DNA from: Acidobacteriota bacterium
GTDB taxonomy: Bacteria > Acidobacteriota > Vicinamibacteria > Vicinamibacterales > 2-12-FULL-66-21
Assembly (NCBI GenBank): GCA_013813355.1
Contig: JACCRT010000039.1
Span: forward strand, 1 to 33,513
Direction of reading: 5' to 3'
Length of the DNA: 33,513 nt
The number at the start of each line of letters is the position of its first letter. Within the stretch, counting starts at the first letter, position 1. The translations under genes and the position numbers were made by a program. This document shows positions 23,608 through 32,613 of the stretch, piece after piece. The notes under the pieces were generated by a model. The model had not been told where the DNA came from, made no database searches, and was given only the letters and a program-made list of their open reading frames with translations.

Positions 23608-26394
23608 GTGCCGTCCCAGCGCATCTCGCATTACGAACTGCTCGACCGCATCGGCCGCGACGGGCCGACCGAGATCTACCGCGCCCGCGACCTGCGCCTC
23701 GAACGCGAGGTCGCCGTGAAGATCCTGCGCAGCGAAGTGCGCGACCTTCCAGGCGCCGTCGCGCGCTTCAGTCGAGAGGCCCGCATCGCGTCGCTCGTCA
23801 CGCACCCGCACGTCTGCGCCGTGCACGACTTCGGCGACGAGAACGGCCGGGCCTTCCTGGTCTGCGAGCTGCTCGAGGGCCGCGCGCTCGACGAGCTGAT
23901 GGCCGGCGCGCCGCTTCGGCCCGACCGGCTCATCGACATCGCGATCCAGCTGGCCGATGCGCTCGTCGCCGCGCACCGCCGTGGTGTCGTGCACGGCGGC
24001 GTGAAGCCGTCGAACGTGTTCGTCACGACCGACGGGCACGTCAAGCTCCTCGAACTCGGCGCCGTCGCGGCGGCCAGGCCGGATCCCCGTCCCGCCGACA
24101 GCCCCTCGGCCGACACCTCCAGCCATGTGGGGGACGCGCAGGTGGATGCGGTCGAGTACTTCCACCCGTACCTGTCGCCGGAACAGGTCGCCGGGCGCCC
24201 ACCCGACGAGCGCAGCGATATCTTTGCCACCGGCGCGCTGCTCTACGAGATGGCCACGGGCAGGCCTCCGTTCGAGGGACCAACACTCCCTGAGCTCGTG
24301 CAGGCGATCGCCGGCCGCGATCCACAGCCGCCGCGCACGCTGAATCCGAGCTTGCCGGGAGCGCTCGAGCCGATCATCATGCGGGCGCTTGCCCGGGCCC
24401 CGGCGGCCCGCTACCAGGCCGCCGCCGACCTGTTCGAGGATCTCCGCCGCGTCCGGCGGGCGATCGAGACGCCAGGCCCGGGACCGACGAGCAGCCGGCG
24501 CCGAGCGCTTCCGCTGACCGCCGCGGCCATTGTCGTCGGCCTTGCGGCCGTCGTGGCGATTGTCGCGCTGCCCTGGCGGGGGAGCCGGGCAGACTCCGGC
24601 TTGGCCCTGCGCAGCAGCGTGCTGGTCGGTCACCTCTACAACGGTACGGCCGACCCCGACTTCGATGGAACGTTGCGCGAAGCGGTGACGGTCTATCTCG
24701 AGCAGTCTCCGCACCTGGAGCTCGTCTCGGACGCGCGCATCCGCGCGCGGCTGCGCATGATGGGCCTCGACGCGACCAGCCGCATGACCCACGGGGTCGC
24801 CTTCGAAGTCTGCCAGCGCCTCGGCATCCAGGCCATGATCGAGGGCAGCGTGTCGGCGGTCGGCCGTTCGACCGTCATCGCGCTCGTCGCCACCGACTGC
24901 ACGAGCGGCGAACCGATCGCGCGGGAACAGGCCGAGGTGGAACGGAAGGAAGACGTGCTCGGGGCGCTCGGCACGATCACGGCCTCGGTGCGGGCCGCGC
25001 TCGGCGAATCGGGTGTCTCGCTGGCCAGTCACAACGTGCCAATCGAGGATGCGACGACCCCGTCGTTCGACGCGCTGAAGGCCTACACCGAGGGGGCATC
25101 CCGGCGGGCGGCGGGCGCCGAACTCGAAGCCATTCCGTTCTTGAAGCGAGCCATCGCCATCGATCCTCAGTTCGCACTCGCGTACACGACCCTGTCGAGC
25201 CTCTATGGCGGGCTCGGCGAAACGGGACGGAGCGAGGAACTGGCGCGCCTCGCCTACGAACACCGCGAGCGTGTCAGCGAGCGCGAGCGGCTCTTCATCG
25301 CGTACCAGTACCACGACCGCGTGTCCGGGGACCAGTTGAAGGCCCGGGAAGCGCTGGAGGTCTGGAAACGCACGTACCCGCACGACTATCGCCCCGCGAA
25401 CGCCCTCGCGGTTCTGCTGAACCGGCTCGGGCAGTATGACGCGGCCGCCGGCGAGGCGGAGGAAGCCCGCCGCCGAAACCCGGACCACGCGTTCCCGTAC
25501 TCGAACCTCGCCTATGCGCACCGCGGCGCGGGCCGCTATGGAGAGGCGCGTGCCGTGGCGGAACGAGCGCTCCAGGACAACCTCGAGACGCTGCCGATGC
25601 GCCGGCTCCTGTACCAAGTGGCGGAAATTGAAGGGGACGAGCCGGCGGCGCGCCGGCAGATCGACTGGGCCCGTGGCCGCGGGCGTGAATTCGACTTCAC
25701 CGGTGCTCGGGCACAGGTGGCTGCGTTTCGGGGACGGGTCGACGAAGCGCGCGCGCTCTACCGAACCGCGATCGCCGGGGCCAGGGCGGAAGGTTTCGGC
25801 CAGGTCGCCGACGGATACGGGGCGCAGGCCGCACTGATGGAGGCGCTCTATGGCTTCAGCCGGGAGGCCCTCGAGATTGCGAGGCCGATTGCCCGTGGCT
25901 CGACCGCCCCCGAAGCCCAGCTCCGCGCCGCGACGGCCATGGCGCTCGCAGGCGCCGCAGGCGAGGCCGAAGGGGTGCTCAGGGGCCTGCGGACCCTCCG
26001 GCCGGAAGATACGCTCCTGCAGGCGGCCTATCTCGCCCCCGCGGAGGCCGCGGTGCAGCTCGCCGCCGGCAGAACCGGCCCGGCGCTCGAACACCTGCGC
26101 CGCGCTTCGCCTTACGAGTACGGGATAGTCGCCGCGCTCGTGCCCGGCTACCTCCGGGCCGAGGCCCGGCTGCGGGCCGGTGCTCTCGACGAGGCGGCTC
26201 GCGAGTTCGCCGCCGTGCTCGACCACCGCGGCGCTGACCCGTTCTCGCCCGTAATCCCGGTTTCCCGGCTCGGCCTGGCGCGCGCACTGGCGCGGAGCGG
26301 CGACCGTACCCGCAGCACCGAATCGCTCGACGCACTCCGCGCCGAGTGGAAGGACGCCGATCCGGTCATGCGCCGCCTCCTCGACGCGCGGTGA
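23608..26394 (+). CDS. Paralogous TM kinase-fold/TPR receptor; predicted pseudokinase
   Basis: Colinear with the preceding protein but with IGRDGPTEIYRA (glycine loop lost), VVHGGVKPSNVFV (HRD->HGG), LLELGAVAAA (DFG->ELG); VAVKIL Lys and SREARIA Glu kept. GTG start 3 nt after the upstream stop. Confidence 0.9.
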   Translation: MPSQRISHYELLDRIGRDGPTEIYRARDLRLEREVAVKILRSEVRDLPGAVARFSREARIASLVTHPHVCAVHDFGDENGRAFLVCELLEGRALDELMAGAPLRPDRLIDIAIQLADALVAAHRRGVVHGGVKPSNVFVTTDGHVKLLELGAVAAARPDPRPADSPSADTSSHVGDAQVDAVEYFHPYLSPEQVAGRPPDERSDIFATGALLYEMATGRPPFEGPTLPELVQAIAGRDPQPPRTLNPSLPGALEPIIMRALARAPAARYQAAADLFEDLRRVRRAIETPGPGPTSSRRRALPLTAAAIVVGLAAVVAIVALPWRGSRADSGLALRSSVLVGHLYNGTADPDFDGTLREAVTVYLEQSPHLELVSDARIRARLRMMGLDATSRMTHGVAFEVCQRLGIQAMIEGSVSAVGRSTVIALVATDCTSGEPIAREQAEVERKEDVLGALGTITASVRAALGESGVSLASHNVPIEDATTPSFDALKAYTEGASRRAAGAELEAIPFLKRAIAIDPQFALAYTTLSSLYGGLGETGRSEELARLAYEHRERVSERERLFIAYQYHDRVSGDQLKAREALEVWKRTYPHDYRPANALAVLLNRLGQYDAAAGEAEEARRRNPDHAFPYSNLAYAHRGAGRYGEARAVAERALQDNLETLPMRRLLYQVAEIEGDEPAARRQIDWARGRGREFDFTGARAQVAAFRGRVDEARALYRTAIAGARAEGFGQVADGYGAQAALMEALYGFSREALEIARPIARGSTAPEAQLRAATAMALAGAAGEAEGVLRGLRTLRPEDTLLQAAYLAPAEAAVQLAAGRTGPALEHLRRASPYEYGIVAALVPGYLRAEARLRAGALDEAAREFAAVLDHRGADPFSPVIPVSRLGLARALARSGDRTRSTESLDALRAEWKDADPVMRRLLDAR

Positions 26395-26403
26395 CCCGCG
26401 GGC

Positions 26404-27414
26404 CTACCGCCCCATCCGCGAGATCGTCCAGGAAATACCGAACCCTGCGAAGATGAAGGCCAGCCCACCGGCCACTTCACCGCCGGTCGGACCGACCGGC
26501 TGGCGACGGTAGTACTTCGTGTCCACCGCCTTCACCATTTCCGGCGTGGTCAGCTCGATCGCGCGGATGACATCCCCCACCTGTGGCGCGACGGTGGCGG
26601 TGAACGGCCACAGCCCGATCACCGCGCCCAGCAGGAGCCCGAGCAGGAACCCGAGCGTCACCCTCTGGTAGCGTGCGAGCAGCAATTTCACCAGGTTGCT
26701 GACGCCGACAACACCCGCCGCCACGCCGAAGAGCACCGGGATGAAGACGTGCATTGCTTCCCCGAACATCGCGAGGCCACCGCCCCGCAGACCGTCGACC
26801 GCCAGCGCCACGGCACCGACAATCGTCCGGTACTGCCCCAGCACCAGCAGCAGGTAGGCGCCGGATACGCCCGGGAGAATCATTGCCGCACCGCCAGACA
26901 GACCCGCCAGGAACAACAGCGCGTAGCCGGCGAGGCTGCGCTCGGTCCCGCCGCCGATCCGCTCCGGATCGACGAACGCGAGCAGCGCCATCAGGACGAT
27001 CGCTATCGCGGCACTGATCGCCACCTTCATGTCGAGCGGCCGCAGCATCCGCCACAGCAACGGGACGCCGCCCAGTGTCAAGCCGATGAAGAGCGAGTAC
27101 ATCGCCCACTGGTGGGTGTCGAGCAGCAGACCGATCAACCGGGCGAACGCGGCAATCGCCACGAGCGCGGCGATGACGACGCATGCGAGCAGGAGGATGA
27201 CCTTCGGGCGGAACCTGAACGTCGAGACCTCCGCCACGCTGCCGATGAACTGCGGATAAATGCCGACGGCCAGCAGCATCGTGCCGCCCGAGATCCCCGG
27301 CACGAGGTTGGCGAGACCCATCAGGGTGCCGCCGACCGCCGCGCGGATTGCGATACCCCGGGTCGTGAACGCGGAAATGTCGAGTGGAGCGGGAGGATCG
27401 GAACCAGCAGGCAT
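26404..27414 (-). CDS. DUF368 family membrane protein (polyprenyl-phosphate transporter PopT family)
   Basis: GTLMGLANLVPGISGGTMLLAVGIYPQFI, SGGAAMILPGVSGAYLLLVLGQYRTIVGAV; internal duplication of the PG(I/V)SG motif; multiple TM helices. Confidence 0.9.
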   Translation of the reverse strand: MPAGSDPPAPLDISAFTTRGIAIRAAVGGTLMGLANLVPGISGGTMLLAVGIYPQFIGSVAEVSTFRFRPKVILLLACVVIAALVAIAAFARLIGLLLDTHQWAMYSLFIGLTLGGVPLLWRMLRPLDMKVAISAAIAIVLMALLAFVDPERIGGGTERSLAGYALLFLAGLSGGAAMILPGVSGAYLLLVLGQYRTIVGAVALAVDGLRGGGLAMFGEAMHVFIPVLFGVAAGVVGVSNLVKLLLARYQRVTLGFLLGLLLGAVIGLWPFTATVAPQVGDVIRAIELTTPEMVKAVDTKYYRRQPVGPTGGEVAGGLAFIFAGFGISWTISRMGR

Positions 27415-27537
27415 AGAGCACGATTATGTCTCAAACGCGGATCGGCTGTCGGTCCCGTCACGACCGACGGGAGATCAGGAGAAGCTCCTGGAACTCTCCG
27501 TGTCCGGCGAACCGCCGCACCGGGCAGATTCGTGCGC

Positions 27538-29109
27538 TCAGGGCAAGCCGCCGCCGGGGCGCTTGAAGAGGTCGCGCAACCGGCGCTTCAATTCGTCGCC
27601 CAGCCCTTCTTCGATCGCCGTCATCAGGTCGATGTCGAACGAGGGAGCGTCGGCGGTGCCAGAGATGGACAGCGGAAGCCGGATCTCGCCGCCTGGACTC
27701 CGCAGCCGTGCAAGCTCGCGGACACGCGCCACGGCTTCGGCCACGCGCTCAGCGGCAATGGCCGCGGTGCCCCGAAGTGCCAGCGCCCTGTCGAACCCGA
27801 TCGTTCCGCCTACCCGGACGTTCACGTGCCCGGCGTCGACCCGCAGGTCGGACGTGGTGGCCCGCGCGTCACTCAGCGTGAAGGTGCCTGACAGCCTCTC
27901 GAAGCGCGTATCGCGACCTTCCGTCTCGGCCAGGCGCAACGCGTTGTTGACCGCGGCGACCAGCGGGAACTCCCGCAGCACGCCGTTGGTGACGAGCAGC
28001 TCCACTTGCCCCCTGACCGTCTGGTCCAGTGCGGCGTCGATGCGGCCCTGCAGCGAGGCCGTGACGTCTGCCCGGCCGTCCACGCGCTGGTCCCGGCCGG
28101 TTAACGCGGCCAGGAAGGCGGCGATATCCAGCTCACGCACTCGGCTCTCCATCGTCCAGCGCGGGACGCCGCGGCCGAAGTGCACGACGAGGGTGCCTTG
28201 GTGGGTCCCGCCGTACAACGCGAAGGTGGCGGGCTTGAACGAGAGCCGGTTCCCCTGGATTGCGAACGGCGCTTCGAACCTCTCGAGCCGCAGCGGGTCG
28301 AGCGCAACCTGCGGGGCGCTCAATCTGCCCTCGCCAGAGAACCGCAGGGAGGAGCGGTCCACGCGCAGGTCCGCGGTAACGGACGCCGGCGCCTGGAGCC
28401 GCAGGAACTCGGGGCGATCGCTGCCGGCGAGGCGCAGCAGCTGCGGCAGGTCACGATCCTCGATCGCGTCCGCCGTGAACGCCATGCGCACCACCGATGC
28501 GTCGGTCCGGGCCTCACCGGCGATCTGCGCGCCGCCGATCCGAGCGGTGACGTCTGAAAGCCGCAGCCCCCCCTCTTCGATAGTCACGTGCGCGGTGATG
28601 TCATCGATCGCCCCTGTCTCGCCAGGCGCTTCCCCCCGCTCCCCGTCGAAGACGAGCACCCGGCCGTTGACGACCCGGACGCGCTCGATCGAGATCCGGC
28701 CATCGGTGGTGGTCGCGGGCGCCGGGACTGCCGCGGGGACGTGCCATTGCCCGTCGGCGTCGCGCAGCACGGAGACGGTCAGTCCGTCGAGCTGCACCTC
28801 TTCGATGTCGGCGCGACCCGAGAACAGCGTGCCGGTTCGAGGCAGGATACGGATGCGCTGGATGTCGAGCGCGGGCGCCTGCTCGCTGGCATCACCGACG
28901 CGGACCGCGCGCCCCGTGAGCGCCACCCGCGGCACGAACGAGACGGAGAGGTCCCCAATCGTGACCGGCTGGCCGAGCGCCTCGCTCAACCGCTCCTCGA
29001 CCGCTGCGAGCAGCGGCCCCTGCCGCAGCGATTGCCGCACGGCGAGCGCCGCCAGTACCAGCAGGGCGAGAACGACAACGCCAGCTATCGCAACCCGTCG
29101 CATGCTCAA
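27538..29109 (-). CDS. AsmA-family protein
   Basis: N-terminal TM (VAIAGVVVLALLVLAALAV), EERLSEALGQPVTIGDLSVSFVPRVALTGRAVRVGD, ...PRTGTLFSGRADIEEVQLDGLTVSVLRDADGQW..; C-terminal AsmA_2-like region. Confidence 0.85.
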   Translation of the reverse strand: MSMRRVAIAGVVVLALLVLAALAVRQSLRQGPLLAAVEERLSEALGQPVTIGDLSVSFVPRVALTGRAVRVGDASEQAPALDIQRIRILPRTGTLFSGRADIEEVQLDGLTVSVLRDADGQWHVPAAVPAPATTTDGRISIERVRVVNGRVLVFDGERGEAPGETGAIDDITAHVTIEEGGLRLSDVTARIGGAQIAGEARTDASVVRMAFTADAIEDRDLPQLLRLAGSDRPEFLRLQAPASVTADLRVDRSSLRFSGEGRLSAPQVALDPLRLERFEAPFAIQGNRLSFKPATFALYGGTHQGTLVVHFGRGVPRWTMESRVRELDIAAFLAALTGRDQRVDGRADVTASLQGRIDAALDQTVRGQVELLVTNGVLREFPLVAAVNNALRLAETEGRDTRFERLSGTFTLSDARATTSDLRVDAGHVNVRVGGTIGFDRALALRGTAAIAAERVAEAVARVRELARLRSPGGEIRLPLSISGTADAPSFDIDLMTAIEEGLGDELKRRLRDLFKRPGGGLP

Positions 29110-29272
29110 GAGGATACCGCCTCGACACGCTTGCGGGCCCGGCCTGCCACTTTCGTGCGAAAGGGCTGGCGGACCTCGCCGCCGCGTTGATGGAGACGGC
29201 CTGTTTCATCCTGGACGCCAGGTTCCTGACGTGCAGCGACACGGCAGGCCGGCCCTACGGTAAGCTTCACCC

Positions 29273-30637
29273 ATGATGCGCACCGGGTCCGGCATGTTCA
29301 CGTACTACGGCGTCGTGCGCGGGATGGCGCTGGTGACGGCACTCTCGCTGGCGGCCTGTGGCGGCGGAGCGAGCGGCTGCGCCGTTGCTCTGCCGTGGGC
29401 CCAGGCGACGCCGGACCTGAGCGACGGAAGCGGCGGCACCAACCGCCCGGAGCACCGCGACAAGCCACACCTCGTGCTGGTGTCGCTCGATGGATTCAAG
29501 CCGGCTTACCTCGAGAAGTTCGAACTGCCGAACCTCCGTCGCGTCGCCGCGCGTGGCACCCGCGCGCGCGCCATGATCCCGGTATTTCCAACCCTGACCT
29601 CCCCGAATCATTACTCGCTGGTGTCGGGCGTCTACCCCGAGACCCACGGCCTGGTGGCCAACAGCTTCTGGGATCCAGATCGCGGCGAGGGGTTCTCCCT
29701 CTCGAGCCAAGCAGTGGCCGACGGCACGTGGTATCACGCGGAGCCCATCTGGGTCACGGCCGAGCGACAGGGCATGGTCTCAGCCTGCTTCTTCTGGCCA
29801 GGCTCCGAGGCCGCGATCCGGCCGACGGACGCGGGCGACGATCAGCCCGGCATTCGGCCCACGATCTGGAACAAGTACGACGGGTCGGTGCCGAACGAGG
29901 ATCGCGTCCGCACGGTGCTCGAGTGGCTGCAGATGCCCGACGAGCGCCGGCCCCACCTGATCACGCTGTACTTCAGCGAACTGGACAGCGCACAGCACGA
30001 CGGGCCGCTCGATGACCCGGCGGTGGAGGCGGCCGCGAAGTCGCTGGACCATGCCATCGGTTTGCTGCTCGACGGCCTCGACGCGCTGCCCATCCGCAAT
30101 CGCCTGTACCTGCTCATCACGTCCGACCACGGCATGGTCGAGACCTCGGGCGAGCAGACGATCCGGCTCGACGGGATGATCGACGTGACCGAGATCGAGC
30201 GCGGTTTCAGCGGGCCGGCGGCGAGCCTCCACTTGAAGGACCCGGCGCGCGCCCCCGCCCTTCGCGATCAGATCAACGACGCGCTCGAGCGCGGGCGCGC
30301 CTATCTGCGCCAGGAAGTCCCTGAGGAATTCCACTACCGCGCCAGCCCGCGCATTGGCGACATCGTGGTCATCATGGACGAGGCGTGGACGCTCGCGGCT
30401 TCCTCGCGACCGTCGACCCGCGACGTGGAGCGCTGGGGGATGCACGGCTGGGATCCGTCACTCCCGTCGATGCACGCGCTGTTTATGATCACGGGGCCGG
30501 GTATCCGCCAGGGGGCGGTGGTCCCGGAAGTCCACAACGTGGACGTGTACCCGTTGATGACCGAGCTGCTCGGTCTGCGGCCGGCGGGAGGCCTCGCCGG
30601 CCGGAGCGGGCACATCCAGCGAAGCATCATCGAGTAA
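29273..30637 (+). CDS. Lipoprotein-type alkaline phosphatase superfamily / ENPP-like nucleotide pyrophosphatase/phosphodiesterase
   Basis: Lipobox LSLAAC; HLVLVSLDGFKPAYLEKFELPNLRRVAARGTRA, PVFPTLTSPNHYSLVSGVYPETHGLVANSFWD, YFSELDSAQHDGP, LITSDHGM, MHGWDPSLPSMHALFMITGPGI. Confidence 0.93.
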   Translation: MMRTGSGMFTYYGVVRGMALVTALSLAACGGGASGCAVALPWAQATPDLSDGSGGTNRPEHRDKPHLVLVSLDGFKPAYLEKFELPNLRRVAARGTRARAMIPVFPTLTSPNHYSLVSGVYPETHGLVANSFWDPDRGEGFSLSSQAVADGTWYHAEPIWVTAERQGMVSACFFWPGSEAAIRPTDAGDDQPGIRPTIWNKYDGSVPNEDRVRTVLEWLQMPDERRPHLITLYFSELDSAQHDGPLDDPAVEAAAKSLDHAIGLLLDGLDALPIRNRLYLLITSDHGMVETSGEQTIRLDGMIDVTEIERGFSGPAASLHLKDPARAPALRDQINDALERGRAYLRQEVPEEFHYRASPRIGDIVVIMDEAWTLAASSRPSTRDVERWGMHGWDPSLPSMHALFMITGPGIRQGAVVPEVHNVDVYPLMTELLGLRPAGGLAGRSGHIQRSIIE

Positions 30638-30641
30638 GCCG

Positions 30642-30815
30642 GTCCTCGCGGGAACCGGCGCGCTGCGCTCCGTGATGGCCGGGTTCACCGGCTTCGATCC
30701 GGTCGTCTTCGCCGGCGCTGTGGGGCTGCTCTCCGCGGCGGCGATCCTCGCCAGCTACGTGCCGGCCCGCCGGGCGACCCAGGTCGCCCCCCTCACCGCG
30801 CTGCGGACCGAGTAG
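30642..30815 (+). pseudogene. Relic: C-terminus of an FtsX-like (MacB/ADOP-type) ABC transporter permease
   Basis: In-frame translation VLAGTGALRSVMAGFTGFDPVVFAGAVGLLSAAAILASYVPARRATQVAPLTALRTE* is the classic permease C-terminus (..DP..F.......A..A.Y.PARRA..V.P..ALR.E); not preceded by the rest of the gene. Absent from the ORF track because there is no start codon. Confidence 0.75.
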
Positions 30816-30977
30816 GGAGCGCCGTCGCGCCTGTTTCGGTTCCTGGAATTACAGAACCGTCGGAGCCTGGCACCGAACTGTAAGGGACTCCGCCACCACC
30901 CGACGGATTTCCGCGAAGATTTAGCCGATCCCCGCGGCCTTGAAGTTGCAGTGTGCCCGTTGGAGATCTGGTTCCGC

Positions 30978-32606
30978 ATGGACTTTCGCGAATACGCCTC
31001 CCACGAAACATCCGCAGTTGTCAGCCGCCTCCTAACGAGCCAGGCCGACGCGCAGATCCGTCGCGCACGCGAGGCGCTCGACCTAGCGGCCCGGGAGCTC
31101 GATACCTCGGTCGCGCCGGTTGGAGCGGAGGACGAGATCCGCGACCTGGTCCAGCGGATCGAGGCAGCGGCCGGCATCGCCGTCCAGCGCGTGCAGCAGG
31201 AAGCCCAGAAGACGCTGCACGCCGTCGGTGAAGAGCTCGCCGCGGCACGTCGCGAGGCCGCCGACGCCAACCTCGTGGTGACGACCCTGCGCGGTGAGGT
31301 CGCAGCGCTGGTCGATCGCGCCGGCACCGCCGAAGCCGACCTCGACGCCACCATCGAAGCACACCGCCAGATCGAAATGGAGCTTGGCGGGCTTCGCGAA
31401 CTGCTCGAAGGGAGCCGCGCGGAGGCGACCAGGCTCACCGCGGAGCTCGAGGCCGGGCATGCCGAGCGGGGCCTCCTGGTTGAGACCCTTGCGGCCGCCA
31501 GGGAATTGCAGGCCCGGGTGGAGTCTGCGCTCACCGCCGCGGAATCCGCGGTTGCGGAGGGAGCCGACTCGCGCGCCACCCTCCAGGAAGAGCTCGTCGC
31601 CGCGCGGGCCCGGATGACGACGCTCGAAGAAGCACGCGCCGCGCTGCAGGCCGATCTCGAGACGTCGCAGGCCGCCCTCAGGGCGAGTGAGACCGAGGTC
31701 GATGCGACGCGGGCTGCGCTGGCGGAGGCCGAAGCAAACCTCGAGACGTCCCGGACGGCGTTGAACAGGGCCGAAAGCGAACGCGACGCCCTCGGCGGCG
31801 CGCTGAAGGCGGCAGAGGCCGAGCGGGATCGCATGACGCTGCTCGAGGCCGCCGCGTCAGCCTGCCGGGAACTTGGTGCGGCCGACTCCATGAGCGGGCT
31901 GCTCGAGATGCTCGTGTCACAGGTCTCGAAGCAGTTCACGCGCGCCGCGATCTTCCGGGTCAAGGCCCACCACCTCGAGGGGGAGCACGCCGTTGGATTC
32001 GATGCCGCCACCGACGTATCGAAGCTGATCATCCCGCTCACGCTGGATTCGCTCGTCACGCGGGCGCATGCCTCTGGCGCGTTCGCTCGGCTCGGGCCCG
32101 GTGACGGCTCGGCGGGACCAGCCCCTTTCGATGGATCCCCGCACGTGGCCATCGCGGTACCTATTACGTTTCAAGGTGACATCCTCGCCGTACTGTATGC
32201 AGATTCCGACGACCCGGCGGCGGGGCCGCACGAGGAGCGCCCGGCCTTTGCATCGGTCCTGGCCGGCCACGCCACGGTGCTGCTGGGACGAATGTCACAG
32301 GAACTGAAGACGCTACAGGAGTTGCGCGATTACGCGTCGATGCTGCTTCAGGAGGCACAGCAGATGTACGCGGCCGATGTCGAATCGGGGCGCGGGGAGG
32401 CCGAACGGCGCCGGCGCCTGCAGGACACCCTCGACTGCGCCCGCCAGCTCTACGCCCAACGCGCCGCCCTCGAGGGATCCGCCGCCGCTGGGCTGCTCGA
32501 CGAGCAGATTGCGGCCGCCATCACCGCCGCCCCAGACACGCCCTTCACCGAGGATCTCGCCTTGGCCGCCGGCCACGGAGAAAACGCGCGCCGCAGCGCC
32601 TCCTGA
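30978..32606 (+). CDS. Long coiled-coil protein with C-terminal GAF-like domain
   Basis: ~230 aa of Ala/Glu/Leu-rich coiled coil, then SGLLEMLVSQVSKQFTRAAIFRVKAHHLEGEHAVGFD...HVAIAVPITFQGDILAVLYAD (GAF-like) and a C-terminal helix. ATG at 30978. Confidence 0.75.
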   Translation: MDFREYASHETSAVVSRLLTSQADAQIRRAREALDLAARELDTSVAPVGAEDEIRDLVQRIEAAAGIAVQRVQQEAQKTLHAVGEELAAARREAADANLVVTTLRGEVAALVDRAGTAEADLDATIEAHRQIEMELGGLRELLEGSRAEATRLTAELEAGHAERGLLVETLAAARELQARVESALTAAESAVAEGADSRATLQEELVAARARMTTLEEARAALQADLETSQAALRASETEVDATRAALAEAEANLETSRTALNRAESERDALGGALKAAEAERDRMTLLEAAASACRELGAADSMSGLLEMLVSQVSKQFTRAAIFRVKAHHLEGEHAVGFDAATDVSKLIIPLTLDSLVTRAHASGAFARLGPGDGSAGPAPFDGSPHVAIAVPITFQGDILAVLYADSDDPAAGPHEERPAFASVLAGHATVLLGRMSQELKTLQELRDYASMLLQEAQQMYAADVESGRGEAERRRRLQDTLDCARQLYAQRAALEGSAAAGLLDEQIAAAITAAPDTPFTEDLALAAGHGENARRSAS

Positions 32607-32613
32607 CCACACA

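Noticed and set aside
22150-26226. 1358-aa antisense ORF over both TPR kinase genes
   Set aside because: Lies opposite two high-GC genes with clear kinase/TPR homology; Arg/Gly/Ala-rich composition without domain motifs. Long stop-free antisense frames are expected from GC-rich codon bias.
29135-29255. Inverted GGGCC(C)GGCCTGCC / GGCAGGCCGGCCC, ~95 bp apart between divergent AsmA and ENPP genes
   Set aside because: Imperfect GC-only arms with a long spacer are common by chance at this GC content; no target-site duplication or internal ORF supports a mobile element.
27260-29263. 667-aa and 380-aa plus-strand ORFs opposite AsmA/DUF368
   Set aside because: Ser/Arg/Pro-rich shadow frames with no domain signature; the opposite strand encodes coherent membrane/AsmA proteins.
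30755-32152. 465-aa minus-strand Ser/Ala/Arg-rich ORF opposite the coiled-coil gene
   Set aside because: Low-complexity complement of a coiled-coil coding sequence; no independent start/RBS or motif.
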